From Croceibacterium_A sp964439725 (GTDB taxonomy: Bacteria; Pseudomonadota; Alphaproteobacteria; Sphingomonadales; Sphingomonadaceae), in contig CAYTPY010000005.1 in assembly GCA_964439725.1 (NCBI GenBank), positions 1-48,446 on the forward strand: a DNA stretch of 48,446 bases, written 5' to 3'. Shown piece after piece: positions 1-7,638 of the stretch. The notes beneath the pieces were generated by a model, which did not search any database, was not told where the DNA came from, and was given only the letters and a program-made list of their open reading frames with translations. A program made the translations under genes and the position numbers. Position 1 is the first letter of the stretch. Each line of letters begins with the position of its first letter.

Positions 1-1322
1 ACAGCTGAGCGGTCGGGCGTCGGACGGCCAAGCGTGAGCGTACCCGTCTTGTCGAGCAAGACTCGATCGACTTTGGCGATGCGTTCCAGCGCCGAGCCGT
101 CCTTGACCATGATCCCTGCGCGCATCAGCGCTCCGCTGATAACCACCTGCGCCACGGGTACCGCCAGCCCAAGGGCGCACGGACAAGTGATGATCAGGAC
201 CGTGACGCCGATCACCAAGGCCTTGTAGAGCCCAGCGCCGGCCAACAGCCACCCGATCACGGCAACCGCCGCAAGCAGATGGACGACGGGCGCATAGAGC
301 TGAGAAGCGCGGTCGGCGATACGCACGTAGCGGGAGCGGCTTTGGCCCGCCGATTCCATCAGCCGCGCTATTTCCGCGAGCGTGGTGTCGTGCCCGGCGT
401 TCGAGACCCGCACATCGACTGGCGCGTCGAGGTTGAGCGTTCCGGCCAAGACCGGATCGCCGGTGCGGAGCGGGATGGGCACGGATTCGCCGGTCAGCAG
501 TGATTGATCGAACCGGCTCCCACCGGCCACGATCTCACCGTCGGCGGCCAGTCTCTCGCCGGCCGCCACGCGCATCATCATACCGGGAAGGAGATCCTCG
601 GCATTGTGCCAGCGCGGCGCGCCGTCGGCCTCGATGACCATCGCACCCTGCGCGGCCTGCCGGAGTAGAGCGTCAACGCCTGCCCTGGCACGGTCCCGCA
701 TCATGGCGTCGAGAGCTCTTCCCGCGAGCAAGAAGGTGAGCAGCATCAGCGCGCCGTCGAACCAGGCGTGCCGGCCGTGCACCGCCGTCTCGTAGAGGCT
801 GAGGCAAGTAGCGATGATGACGCCAATCGAAATCGGGACGTCCATGTTGGTGCGGCCGTGCTTGAGCACGCCCCAGGCCGAGCGGAAGAAAGGCATTCCG
901 GCGTAAGCAATGGCCGGAACCCCGATCAGCGCTGAGAGCCAGTGAAACAGCACTCGCGTCGATCCGTCGGCGCCCGACCAGATACTGACCGACAGCGTCA
1001 TGACGTTCATCGCCGCGAAGAACGCCACTGCCAGCGGGGCCAGCAGCGGCCTCACGGCGGAATGGCGAGGGGCAAGCTCGTCGCGGCGCGGCTGCGCTTC
1101 GAAGCCGATCTTGTCGAGCGCCTCGATGAGGGCGGGTTCCTCGATATCGCTGGCGTGGGTCACCGTCACGGTGCGGGCCGACAAGTTGACCCGCGCGTGC
1201 GCGATTCCGGGCACGGACGTCAGCCCGCGCTCGACTTTGCCGATGCAGCCGGCGCAATGCATCCCCGGCACGTTCAGGACCGTGCGGGACGCCGCTGCAT
1301 CGGGCTGCGCGAGCGCGGTCAT
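1..1322 (-). CDS. ccoI: Cation-transporting P-type ATPase CcoI/FixI (3' end cut by window edge)
   Basis: Copper-type P1B ATPase of the cbb3 oxidase assembly set; the family moves copper across the inner membrane for the oxidase or its assembly. The first 440 codons are visible. An N-terminal heavy-metal domain carries GMHCAGC (residues 20-26). The TGES phosphatase motif is near residues 277-280, the metal-binding CPC motif in CPCALGLA near 380-382, and the phosphorylation motif DKTGT starts at Asp424. The nucleotide-binding and hinge domains lie beyond base 1. The ATG at 1322-1320 overlaps the ccoH stop as ATGA, so translation is probably coupled. It is the last visible gene of ccoNOQPGHI; ccoS, often next, would be outside the window. 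Family and role are secure from motifs plus context; the metal is inferred from the family. Confidence 0.95.
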   Translation of the reverse strand, partial: MTALAQPDAAASRTVLNVPGMHCAGCIGKVERGLTSVPGIAHARVNLSARTVTVTHASDIEEPALIEALDKIGFEAQPRRDELAPRHSAVRPLLAPLAVAFFAAMNVMTLSVSIWSGADGSTRVLFHWLSALIGVPAIAYAGMPFFRSAWGVLKHGRTNMDVPISIGVIIATCLSLYETAVHGRHAWFDGALMLLTFLLAGRALDAMMRDRARAGVDALLRQAAQGAMVIEADGAPRWHNAEDLLPGMMMRVAAGERLAADGEIVAGGSRFDQSLLTGESVPIPLRTGDPVLAGTLNLDAPVDVRVSNAGHDTTLAEIARLMESAGQSRSRYVRIADRASQLYAPVVHLLAAVAVIGWLLAGAGLYKALVIGVTVLIITCPCALGLAVPVAQVVISGALMRAGIMVKDGSALERIAKVDRVLLDKTGTLTLGRPTPDRSA

Positions 1323-1771
1323 CTCAGCTCTTCTTCGCGCCGCCAGGACTTACCGCCCGCGTTCACTTCGAGACGCAAGTACCAGCGCCCGTCGGCAAGC
1401 GGGGCATCGGAGAGGAAGCGGCCCTCGGCCGTCCTCGAGAAGGTCATATCCTGATCCGGAGCGCGGCCCACCGGATGCCGCGCGGTGGCCTTCAACTCGG
1501 CCCCGGGGGGCACGCCCGTAAGTCGCACCGCCAGCCGGTTGTCCGGGCGCCACGTGGTCACCGCGTCCCAGCCGAGCGCGCGTTGCTCCTCCGCCTTGTC
1601 CAGCCAGCCGTTGAACTCCTGGCTGGCAACATAAGTGTTCTCGACCACGATGCCGCCGAAGGTCGAAGTGGCAAAGCTCGCCATGATCAGGTTCACCACG
1701 ATCACTACCCCGAAGAAGCTGGCGATGATCGCGGTGGCGTGGCGTCCGGTGAAACGACGGGTCATGCTCAC
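1319..1771 (-). CDS. ccoH: cbb3 oxidase assembly protein CcoH/FixH
   Basis: A 150-residue membrane-anchored protein. It has a short cytoplasmic N-terminus, one membrane segment at about residues 13-33 (AIIASFFGVVIVVNLIMASF), and a periplasmic part with an FNGWLDKAEEQ stretch and a beta-rich C-terminal half, as in FixH. The family is needed for assembly or stability of the cbb3 complex and often acts with CcoI; no enzymatic activity is known. Its start overlaps the end of ccoG by 4 bases and its stop overlaps the start of ccoI. Two in-frame ATGs (residues 1 and 3) are possible starts; the first gives the overlap. Length is usual for FixH. Confidence 0.92.
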   Translation of the reverse strand: MSMTRRFTGRHATAIIASFFGVVIVVNLIMASFATSTFGGIVVENTYVASQEFNGWLDKAEEQRALGWDAVTTWRPDNRLAVRLTGVPPGAELKATARHPVGRAPDQDMTFSRTAEGRFLSDAPLADGRWYLRLEVNAGGKSWRREEELR

Positions 1772-3318
1772 TCCTCAGGCGCGGCGAAGCGCGCCGTGCT
1801 GCTGTCGCTTTCCGCCTGCGCGTCGAGCGCGGTGGCGGAGAAGGTAAAATCCTGCTCCGGCGTTCCGGGAGGAGCGACCACGTAGATACGCACGGCCCCG
1901 GTCGCGTCAGCGGACACCCTTTCGACCACTTCGCGGGCAGCATTCTCGCGCGGCATGGCGTCGGTCCACATGACCGCTCCCGGAAGCCCCTCCAGCGCTA
2001 CGCGCATGTCGCGGGGACGGCTCTGCATGTTGCGGAGCTTGACCGTGTAAGCGTTGCGCACAGAGCCGTCGCTCATCAGCATGAAGGGAGGGTTGCGGTC
2101 GGGCGCGACGGAAATCTCGGTCTGCGTCCTTGCGCCGAGGGCGAAGAGCATGCCGACCCCGATCCCGCCCCAAGCCAGGAAATAGACGATGGTGCGCGGG
2201 CGCAGCAGCACCCTCCACAAGGGCTTCGGGGCTTCGCCTGCCGCCTCGAGCTTCGCGTCGTCCAGCGTCACGTAATCGATCAGACCGCGCGGCCGGCCGA
2301 CCTCGGCCATGACCCGGTCGCAAGCATCGATGCACAAGGCGCAGGTGATGCAGCCAATCTGTGGCCCTTCGCGGATGTCGATCCCCGTCGGGCAGACCGC
2401 GACGCACTGGAGGCAGTCGATGCAGTCACCGAAGTGCTCCGGATCCTTCTGCGCTTTCTTGACGCTGCCGCGCGGCTCCCCGCGCCAGTCCTTGTAAGTG
2501 ACCGTGAGCGACTTCTCGTCCATCATCGCCGACTGAATGCGTGGCCAAGGGCACATGTAGATGCACACCTGTTCGCGCATGAAGCCGCCCAGCGTGAAGG
2601 TCGTGAAGGTAAGGATCGCGACTGCGATGTAGGCTGCCGGAGCGGCCTGGCCGCTCCAGAAATCGCGAACCAGCGTCGGGGCGTCGGCAAAGTACATGAT
2701 CCACGCGCCGCCGGTCCAAAAGGCGATGACAAGGTAGATCGTCCACTTGAATCCGCGACGGGCAACTTTGCCGGCGGTCCAGGGCGCCGCATCGAGGCGC
2801 ATGCGCGCGTTGCGATCGCCATCGACGAACCGGTCGACGTGCTGGAACAAATCGGTCCAAACCGTCTGCGGGCAGGCATAGCCGCACCAGGCGCGTCCGA
2901 CCGCGCTCGTGACGAGGAACAGGCCGATACCTGCCATGATCAGGAGCCCCGCGACGAAGTAAAATTCGTGCGGCCAGATCTCGATGTTGAACATGTAGAA
3001 TCGGCGATTGGCGAGATCGACCAAGACCGCCTGGCCGGGCGCGTAAGGGCCGCGATCCCAGCGGATCCAAGGGGTGCCGTAGTAGATCGCCAGCGTGACG
3101 AACATCACCAGCCACTTGAAGCGGCGGAACGGCCCATCGATGCGCTTGTTGTGAACGGTCTTGCGCTTCTCGAACAGTTTTTCGGGCAGATGCTGCCGCC
3201 CGGGCTCGTGAGGCTCATGCCGGCGGGCGCCCGCATCGGGCGCCGCTACCGTCAGGCTGACGGGATCGTTGGTCTTGACGACGCCATCTTCGACGACCGG
3301 ATCTTCAGGGTTGTTCAT
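1768..3318 (-). CDS. ccoG: Cytochrome c oxidase accessory protein CcoG/FixG (RdxA)
   Basis: Membrane iron-sulfur protein of 516 residues, implicated in copper reduction or handling during cbb3 maturation. Several membrane segments flank a ferredoxin-like region with two 4Fe-4S cysteine sets: C299/C302/C305/C309 and C323/C326/C329/C333. The CGYACPQTVWTD motif near 145-156 and the VCIYMCPWPR motif near 251-260 are family hallmarks. The C-terminus is a periplasmic immunoglobulin-like domain. I chose the ATG at 3318 (MNNPED), which overlaps the end of ccoP by 14 bases; an upstream in-frame codon would intrude further into ccoP and adds basic residues unlike the family. The stop overlaps the ccoH start. 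Confidence 0.95.
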   Translation of the reverse strand: MNNPEDPVVEDGVVKTNDPVSLTVAAPDAGARRHEPHEPGRQHLPEKLFEKRKTVHNKRIDGPFRRFKWLVMFVTLAIYYGTPWIRWDRGPYAPGQAVLVDLANRRFYMFNIEIWPHEFYFVAGLLIMAGIGLFLVTSAVGRAWCGYACPQTVWTDLFQHVDRFVDGDRNARMRLDAAPWTAGKVARRGFKWTIYLVIAFWTGGAWIMYFADAPTLVRDFWSGQAAPAAYIAVAILTFTTFTLGGFMREQVCIYMCPWPRIQSAMMDEKSLTVTYKDWRGEPRGSVKKAQKDPEHFGDCIDCLQCVAVCPTGIDIREGPQIGCITCALCIDACDRVMAEVGRPRGLIDYVTLDDAKLEAAGEAPKPLWRVLLRPRTIVYFLAWGGIGVGMLFALGARTQTEISVAPDRNPPFMLMSDGSVRNAYTVKLRNMQSRPRDMRVALEGLPGAVMWTDAMPRENAAREVVERVSADATGAVRIYVVAPPGTPEQDFTFSATALDAQAESDSSTARFAAPEE

Positions 3319-4240
3319 CGACCTCCACCGCCGGGTCCTGAGCGACCTCCACGAAGTCTTCGCCTCCCCCGAGCGAGTGGACATAGGCTGCCAGCATCTT
3401 GATGGTCACGGAATCGAGCCGTCCGCCCCAGGCCGGCATGACGCCGTGCATCGGATCGTGAATCCTTTGCCGGATCACCTCGCGCTCGCTGCCGAAAAGC
3501 CAGATTGCGTCAGCCAAGTTCGGTGCGCCGAACTCGCGCGATCCGGTGCCATCGTTGCCGTGACAGATCGCGCAGTTGCCGGCGTATAGTTCAGCACCGC
3601 TGGCGGCGGCCCGGTTGACTTCAGCGCGCCCCGACAAGGTCAGAACGTAATCGGTCACGTCGGAAATTTGCTCGGGTGTCAGCAGGCCGTCACGGCCGAA
3701 AGCCGGCATCTGGCTGAAGCGGGTTTCGGGATTGGTCCGATCCCTCACACCGTGGGTGATCGTGTACTCGATCGCCTTGAGATCCCCGCCCCACAGCCAA
3801 TCGTCGTCGTTCAGGTTCGGATAGCCTTCGGAGCCGGCAGCACCCGCGCCGTGGCATTGCACGCAGTTGACCCGGAATGCCGCCCGCCCGCCGGTGATTG
3901 CCGCGCGCATCAGTTCGCTGTCTTCCGGCAGACGCTCGATCGGAACTTGCGCGAGAGCGGCCATGAGAGGAGCCCGGCGCTCGGTCTCCTCAGCCATTTG
4001 CTCCGCAAGCTGCCCCCGGCTGCTCCAGCCGAGCACGCCTTCGGTTGCCTGGTTTACCAACGGCCAAGCCGGATAAAGAATAACGTAAATGATCCCCCAG
4101 ACGATCGTCAGATAGAGCGTCCAGAGCCACCACCGCGGCATCGGCGTATCGAGTTCCTCGATGCCATCCCATTCGTGCCCGACGGTCCAAGTAGCCGTCG
4201 GCTCATCGAACGTCTTTCCCTTCGACTCCTCAGTCGCCAT
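3305..4240 (-). CDS. ccoP: cbb3-type cytochrome c oxidase subunit III, dihaem CcoP/FixP
   Basis: Dihaem c-type cytochrome of 311 residues that passes electrons from soluble cytochrome c toward the catalytic subunit. An N-terminal membrane anchor (about 37-62) is followed by two periplasmic cytochrome c domains. Haem-binding motifs are CVQCH (126-130) and CAICH (223-227), with probable axial methionines in MPAF (M178) and MPAW (M268). The start overlaps the end of ccoQ by 11 bases, and the gene runs 14 bases into ccoG. The length is typical. The acidic C-terminus (VAQDPAVEVDEQP) is probably disordered. Confidence 0.96.
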   Translation of the reverse strand: MATEESKGKTFDEPTATWTVGHEWDGIEELDTPMPRWWLWTLYLTIVWGIIYVILYPAWPLVNQATEGVLGWSSRGQLAEQMAEETERRAPLMAALAQVPIERLPEDSELMRAAITGGRAAFRVNCVQCHGAGAAGSEGYPNLNDDDWLWGGDLKAIEYTITHGVRDRTNPETRFSQMPAFGRDGLLTPEQISDVTDYVLTLSGRAEVNRAAASGAELYAGNCAICHGNDGTGSREFGAPNLADAIWLFGSEREVIRQRIHDPMHGVMPAWGGRLDSVTIKMLAAYVHSLGGGEDFVEVAQDPAVEVDEQP

Positions 4241-4403
4241 CGGACTCGTCCTTGAAGATGATGTTCGCGGCGTCGCGGTTGCGGTCGCGGTTGCTCGGTC
4301 GAAACGGCCAGGCGACCAGGACCACGAAGGCGATCACCATGGCCAGCAACCCCCAGCTATCCGCGAGCTGGCGCAGGGTTTCGTAAGTGGAATGGTCGCT
4401 CAC
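4230..4403 (-). CDS. ccoQ: cbb3 oxidase small subunit CcoQ/FixQ
   Basis: A 57-residue single-span membrane protein between ccoO and ccoP, where CcoQ belongs. Read directly on the minus strand: GTG start, then SDHSTYETLRQLADSW, a hydrophobic segment (about 19-33), an AWPFRPSNRDR stretch and a polar tail ending DESDGD. The WPFRP-type sequence right after the membrane span is characteristic of CcoQ. The GTG (4403-4401) overlaps the ccoO stop as GTGA, and the end overlaps the ccoP start by 11 bases. The family stabilises the complex in some bacteria and is dispensable in others. Confidence 0.9.
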   Translation of the reverse strand: MSDHSTYETLRQLADSWGLLAMVIAFVVLVAWPFRPSNRDRNRDAANIIFKDESDGD

Positions 4404-5146
4404 CGCCCCTTCTCCGAAGCGAGCACCTGCTGAGCGGCGGCGCTGTTCACGTCGACCATCGTGCCTAGAACCTGCAGGTAGGCCACCACGGCGTCCATTT
4501 CGGTGAGGCGGTTGGGATCGCCATCGAAATCCCGCACTTGCGCCTTGGGGTAGCGGTCGACCAGGTCTTCAGGATCGGCATCCGGAGTGGCCTGGGCGCG
4601 CATGTCCCGTTCGGCCATATCGAGGTCCCTATCCGTATAGGGTACGCCGACGGCGCGCAGCGCCTTGAGGTGCGCCGCGGCGTGGCGCGTGTCGAGATCC
4701 TTGTCGGCCAAGAAGGCATAGTTCGGCATCACGCTCTCCGGCACCACAGAGCGCGGATCCTTGAGGTGCTGGACGTGCCATTCGTCCGAATAGCGGCCAC
4801 CGACGCGCGCCAGATCGGGACCAGTGCGCTTCGAGCCCCACTGGAATGGGTGGTCGTACATGCTCTCGGCCGCGAGGCTGTAGTGGCCGTACCGCTCCAC
4901 TTCGTCGCGGAACGGCCGGATCATCTGACTGTGGCAGGTGTAGCAACCCTCGCGCACATAGATGTCGCGGCCTGCCTGCTCGAGCGGCGTGTAGGCGCGC
5001 ATCCCCTGGACTTTCTCGATCGTGTTATCGATCCAGAACAGTGGTGCGATCTCGACGATGCTGCCGATGGCGACCGCGATGAAGGCGCCGACCCCGAGAA
5101 GGGTGACGTTGCGTTCAAGTTTTTTGTGTTGTTCGGTGAAGCTCAT
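4400..5146 (-). CDS. ccoO: cbb3-type cytochrome c oxidase subunit II, monohaem CcoO/FixO
   Basis: Membrane-anchored monohaem cytochrome c of 248 residues that relays electrons between CcoP and CcoN. An N-terminal hydrophobic anchor (about 14-37) precedes the haem motif CYTCHSQM (68-75); a probable axial Met sits in VMPNYAFL. Motifs RPFRDEVERYG and GPDLARVGGRYSDEWH are typical of FixO. It starts 10 bases after the ccoN stop, and its own stop overlaps the ccoQ GTG. No anomaly in length or composition. Confidence 0.96.
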   Translation of the reverse strand: MSFTEQHKKLERNVTLLGVGAFIAVAIGSIVEIAPLFWIDNTIEKVQGMRAYTPLEQAGRDIYVREGCYTCHSQMIRPFRDEVERYGHYSLAAESMYDHPFQWGSKRTGPDLARVGGRYSDEWHVQHLKDPRSVVPESVMPNYAFLADKDLDTRHAAAHLKALRAVGVPYTDRDLDMAERDMRAQATPDADPEDLVDRYPKAQVRDFDGDPNRLTEMDAVVAYLQVLGTMVDVNSAAAQQVLASEKGR

Positions 5147-5156
5147 CGAAAACTAC

Positions 5157-6812
5157 TCACTCAGCCGGCTCGGTGACGATCGGCCGGTCCGCCTTGGGAT
5201 CGTACTTGGCGTCGCTCATCGGAGCTTCGTCGCGGACCTTACCGGCAATCGTCAGCCAGACGTTGACGACCATCAGCACCGCCCCCGCGAGGTAGAGCGC
5301 CCCGCCCGCGGCGCGCATCAGGTACATCGGCATCAAGGCTGAAATCGTATCGGCGAAACTGTTCACCAGGTAGCCGTCAGCGCCGTACTCGCGCCACATC
5401 AGGCCCTGAGTGATCCCCGCCACCCACATCGACCCGGCGTAAAGAACGATGCCGAGCATCGAGAGCCAGAAGTGCCAGTTGACCATGCGCAGCGAATAGA
5501 GCCGCTCGCGCTTCCACAGACGCGGCGTCAGGTAATAAACGGCTGCGAAAGTGATCAGCCCGTTCCACCCCAACGCGCCGGCGTGGACGTGGCCGATGGT
5601 CCAGTCGGTGTAGTGCGACAGCGAGTTCACCGCCTTGATCGAGAGCATCGGTCCTTCGAAAGTCGCCATGCCGTAGAAGGCGAGCGCGGCCACCATCATG
5701 CGGATGATCGGATCGGTGCGGATCTTGTCCCAGGCGCCGTTGAGCGTCATCAGCCCGTTGATCATGCCGCCCCAGCTCGGCATCCACAGGATCACCGAGA
5801 ACACCATGCCCAGCGTCTGCGCCCAGTCGGGCAGCGCGGTGTAGTGGAGGTGGTGCGGGCCGGCCCAGATGTAGAGGAAGATCAGCGACCAGAAGTGCAG
5901 GATCGACAGCCGATAGCTGTAGATCGGCCGCTCCGCCTGCTTGGGCACGAAGTAGTACATCATCGCCAGGAACGGCACGGTCAGGAAGAACGCGACCGCG
6001 TTGTGGCCGTACCACCACTGCACCAGGGCATCCTGCACGCCCGCAAAGGCCGAGTAGGACCTGGAGCCGAGGAAGGACACCGGCACAGCCAGGTTGTTGA
6101 TGATGTGCAGCATCGCGATAGTGATGATGAACGACAGGTAGAACCAGTTCGCGACGTAGATGTGCGGCTCGGATCGGCGCAGCAGCGTGCCGACAAAGAC
6201 GACGAGGTAGGCGACCCAGACGATGGTCAGCCACAAGTCGACGTACCATTCGGGCTCGGCGTATTCACGGCTCTGGGTGATGCCGAGGACGTACCCGCTC
6301 GCGGCGAGCACGATGAACAGTTGGTAGCCCCAGAACACGAAGCGGGCGAGGCCAGGGAAAGCCAACCGCGCGCGGCAGGTGCGCTGCACGACATAAAACG
6401 AGGTCGCGATCAGCGCGTTACCGCCGAATGCAAAGATCACTGCTGACGTGTGCAGCGGCCGGAGGCGGCCGAACGTCGCGTATTCACCGAAGTTCAGTTC
6501 CGGAAAGCGAAGCTGAAGGGCGATCCACAGCCCGGCAAACAGCCCGACAATCGACCAGAACACGGTGGCGATGACGCCCCAGCGGATCGGCTCGTCGTCA
6601 TAGCGGCTGGGGTCCGGGGGTGAGCGCAAAATACCCTGGGCAATCGCCTGGTAATCGGTCCGGGCCAGGGTCGCCCAAAGCCCGATGCCCGCCACGGCGG
6701 CGACGATCCACATGTGGACCGCAAACCCGGTATCGTGCGCTCCGGCCACAGCGACGACCGCAATAACCAGGAGGGTGAACCACATGCCCGCGCGGGCTAC
6801 AACGCTGTCCAT
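5157..6812 (-). CDS. ccoN: cbb3-type cytochrome c oxidase catalytic subunit I, CcoN/FixN
   Basis: Haem-copper oxidase catalytic subunit (551 residues) that reduces O2 to water with high affinity at the b3-CuB centre. Visible ligand regions: RPLHTSAVIF (His121, low-spin haem b), WWYGHNAVAF (CuB His and the cbb3-type Tyr helix), GPHHLHY (CuB His pair) and GHVHAGALGWNG (haem histidines). About 14 membrane segments; two precede residue 105, as is common in alphaproteobacterial FixN. I chose the ATG at 6812 (MDSVVARAG), preceded by an AGGG ribosome-binding motif; an upstream in-frame start would add an arginine-rich, non-membrane leader. First gene of the operon. I found no convincing FNR/Anr box upstream, although such operons are usually oxygen-regulated. 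Confidence 0.97.
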   Translation of the reverse strand: MDSVVARAGMWFTLLVIAVVAVAGAHDTGFAVHMWIVAAVAGIGLWATLARTDYQAIAQGILRSPPDPSRYDDEPIRWGVIATVFWSIVGLFAGLWIALQLRFPELNFGEYATFGRLRPLHTSAVIFAFGGNALIATSFYVVQRTCRARLAFPGLARFVFWGYQLFIVLAASGYVLGITQSREYAEPEWYVDLWLTIVWVAYLVVFVGTLLRRSEPHIYVANWFYLSFIITIAMLHIINNLAVPVSFLGSRSYSAFAGVQDALVQWWYGHNAVAFFLTVPFLAMMYYFVPKQAERPIYSYRLSILHFWSLIFLYIWAGPHHLHYTALPDWAQTLGMVFSVILWMPSWGGMINGLMTLNGAWDKIRTDPIIRMMVAALAFYGMATFEGPMLSIKAVNSLSHYTDWTIGHVHAGALGWNGLITFAAVYYLTPRLWKRERLYSLRMVNWHFWLSMLGIVLYAGSMWVAGITQGLMWREYGADGYLVNSFADTISALMPMYLMRAAGGALYLAGAVLMVVNVWLTIAGKVRDEAPMSDAKYDPKADRPIVTEPAE

Positions 6813-7123
6813 GAGATTCCCTTTTTGCGACCCCGATCTTCTGGCCTTAGGCTCCAAACGCCCACGCCTCAACCGCAGCGCCCTCGCGAGCTGCGCCCGC
6901 TGCAATGAGCGACGCCCGCGAGCAGCTGGAAGGTCGAAGGCCGGCCGAGGCTGGTGAGCGCCTCTATGCAGAACCCGTCCAATCCGGAATTTGGATCATC
7001 TCCTTACGGCATGCGCCCTAGGGTTAACACCGGAGGTGCCCGCGCCCGCGAACCGTGCGATCGTCCACCCTCAGGCCGAGCGAATGTCCCGGAACTTTCC
7101 TGTCAAAGAGGCCGTTGATCGAG
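6813..7123. other. Divergent intergenic region between ccoN and a small membrane-protein gene
   Basis: This 311-base region should hold the promoters of the cco operon (minus) and of the small membrane-protein gene (plus). No credible gene is seen. A short dyad, TCCAA-N8-TTGGA, lies at 6978-6995 about midway and could be an operator. No consensus FNR site (TTGAT-N4-ATCAA) or clear -35/-10 pair was found by eye. Confidence 0.5.
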
Positions 7124-7396
7124 ATGGAATCCCGCCGCAACAAAGCTTCGCGCGAATTCCGTCGCATGATGAAATGGATTGTCTTGATCGCAATCCTGAT
7201 GGTCATCGGCGCGCTGTTCTTTGTAGGAAGCCAGACGGAACTCACCGTGCACGTCGCCATGGCAACGATCCTGGGCGTGTTCTTTTCGATGCTGCTGGGT
7301 ACCGGCCTATTCGCCTTGGCCTTCTTCAGCGACAAAAGCGGTCACGACGACATCGTCACTGACTCTACGAAGCGTGACCGCCGCTCTGAACCATAA
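7124..7396 (+). CDS. Small two-span membrane protein of unknown function
   Basis: Not recognised. About 90 residues: a basic N-terminus (MESRRNKASREFRRMMKW), two hydrophobic segments (roughly 19-36 and 43-65) joined by a short GSQTELTVH loop, and a polar tail rich in charged residues. I chose the ATG at 7124, with GAGG about 11 bases upstream; an ATG at residue 15 or 16 is also possible. An earlier in-frame start at 7055 would add a polar leader with no membrane character. It is divergent from ccoN, so a link to respiration is possible but only by position. Coding is supported by the coherent hydrophobic pattern. Confidence 0.7.
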   Translation: MESRRNKASREFRRMMKWIVLIAILMVIGALFFVGSQTELTVHVAMATILGVFFSMLLGTGLFALAFFSDKSGHDDIVTDSTKRDRRSEP

Positions 7397-7450
7397 GAGC
7401 ATGCCGCCGCTGCGAACAGAGCTATCCCCGGCCTATCCAGCGTCTTGGAT

Positions 7451-7495
7451 GACGCCTCACCGCCCGTTGTGCACACCAACCCGCGGCGAGGCGTC
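7451..7495. repeat. Long inverted repeat between the small membrane-protein gene and amn
   Basis: GACGCCTC (7451-7458) pairs perfectly with GAGGCGTC (7488-7495). After one A/C mismatch, CCGC (7460-7463) pairs with GCGG (7483-7486). The apical region can fold again through GTTG (7466-7469) and CAAC (7477-7480). There is no T-run on either side, so a classic Rho-independent terminator is not obvious. It could be an RNA structure in the amn leader, a 3' structure of the upstream gene, or a protein-binding dyad. Confidence 0.55.
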
Positions 7496-7638
7496 TCACT
7501 GACTTGCTCAGCCAGTCGCAAACTCTTGCTCCCAGGACTAGAACTGCGAGGTAGGAGTGGCTTGGCGCCGCCGCCTATGCAGTCCGCGGCCGGCAGTGCA
7601 TCAGGTGGGGCTCAGAGCTCTGGGCAATAGGTTGCGGC

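Noticed and set aside
7115..7128. FNR-like sequence TTGAT-CGAG-ATGGA
   Set aside because: Only the left half matches the consensus, and it overlaps the chosen start codon of the small membrane-protein gene; most likely chance.
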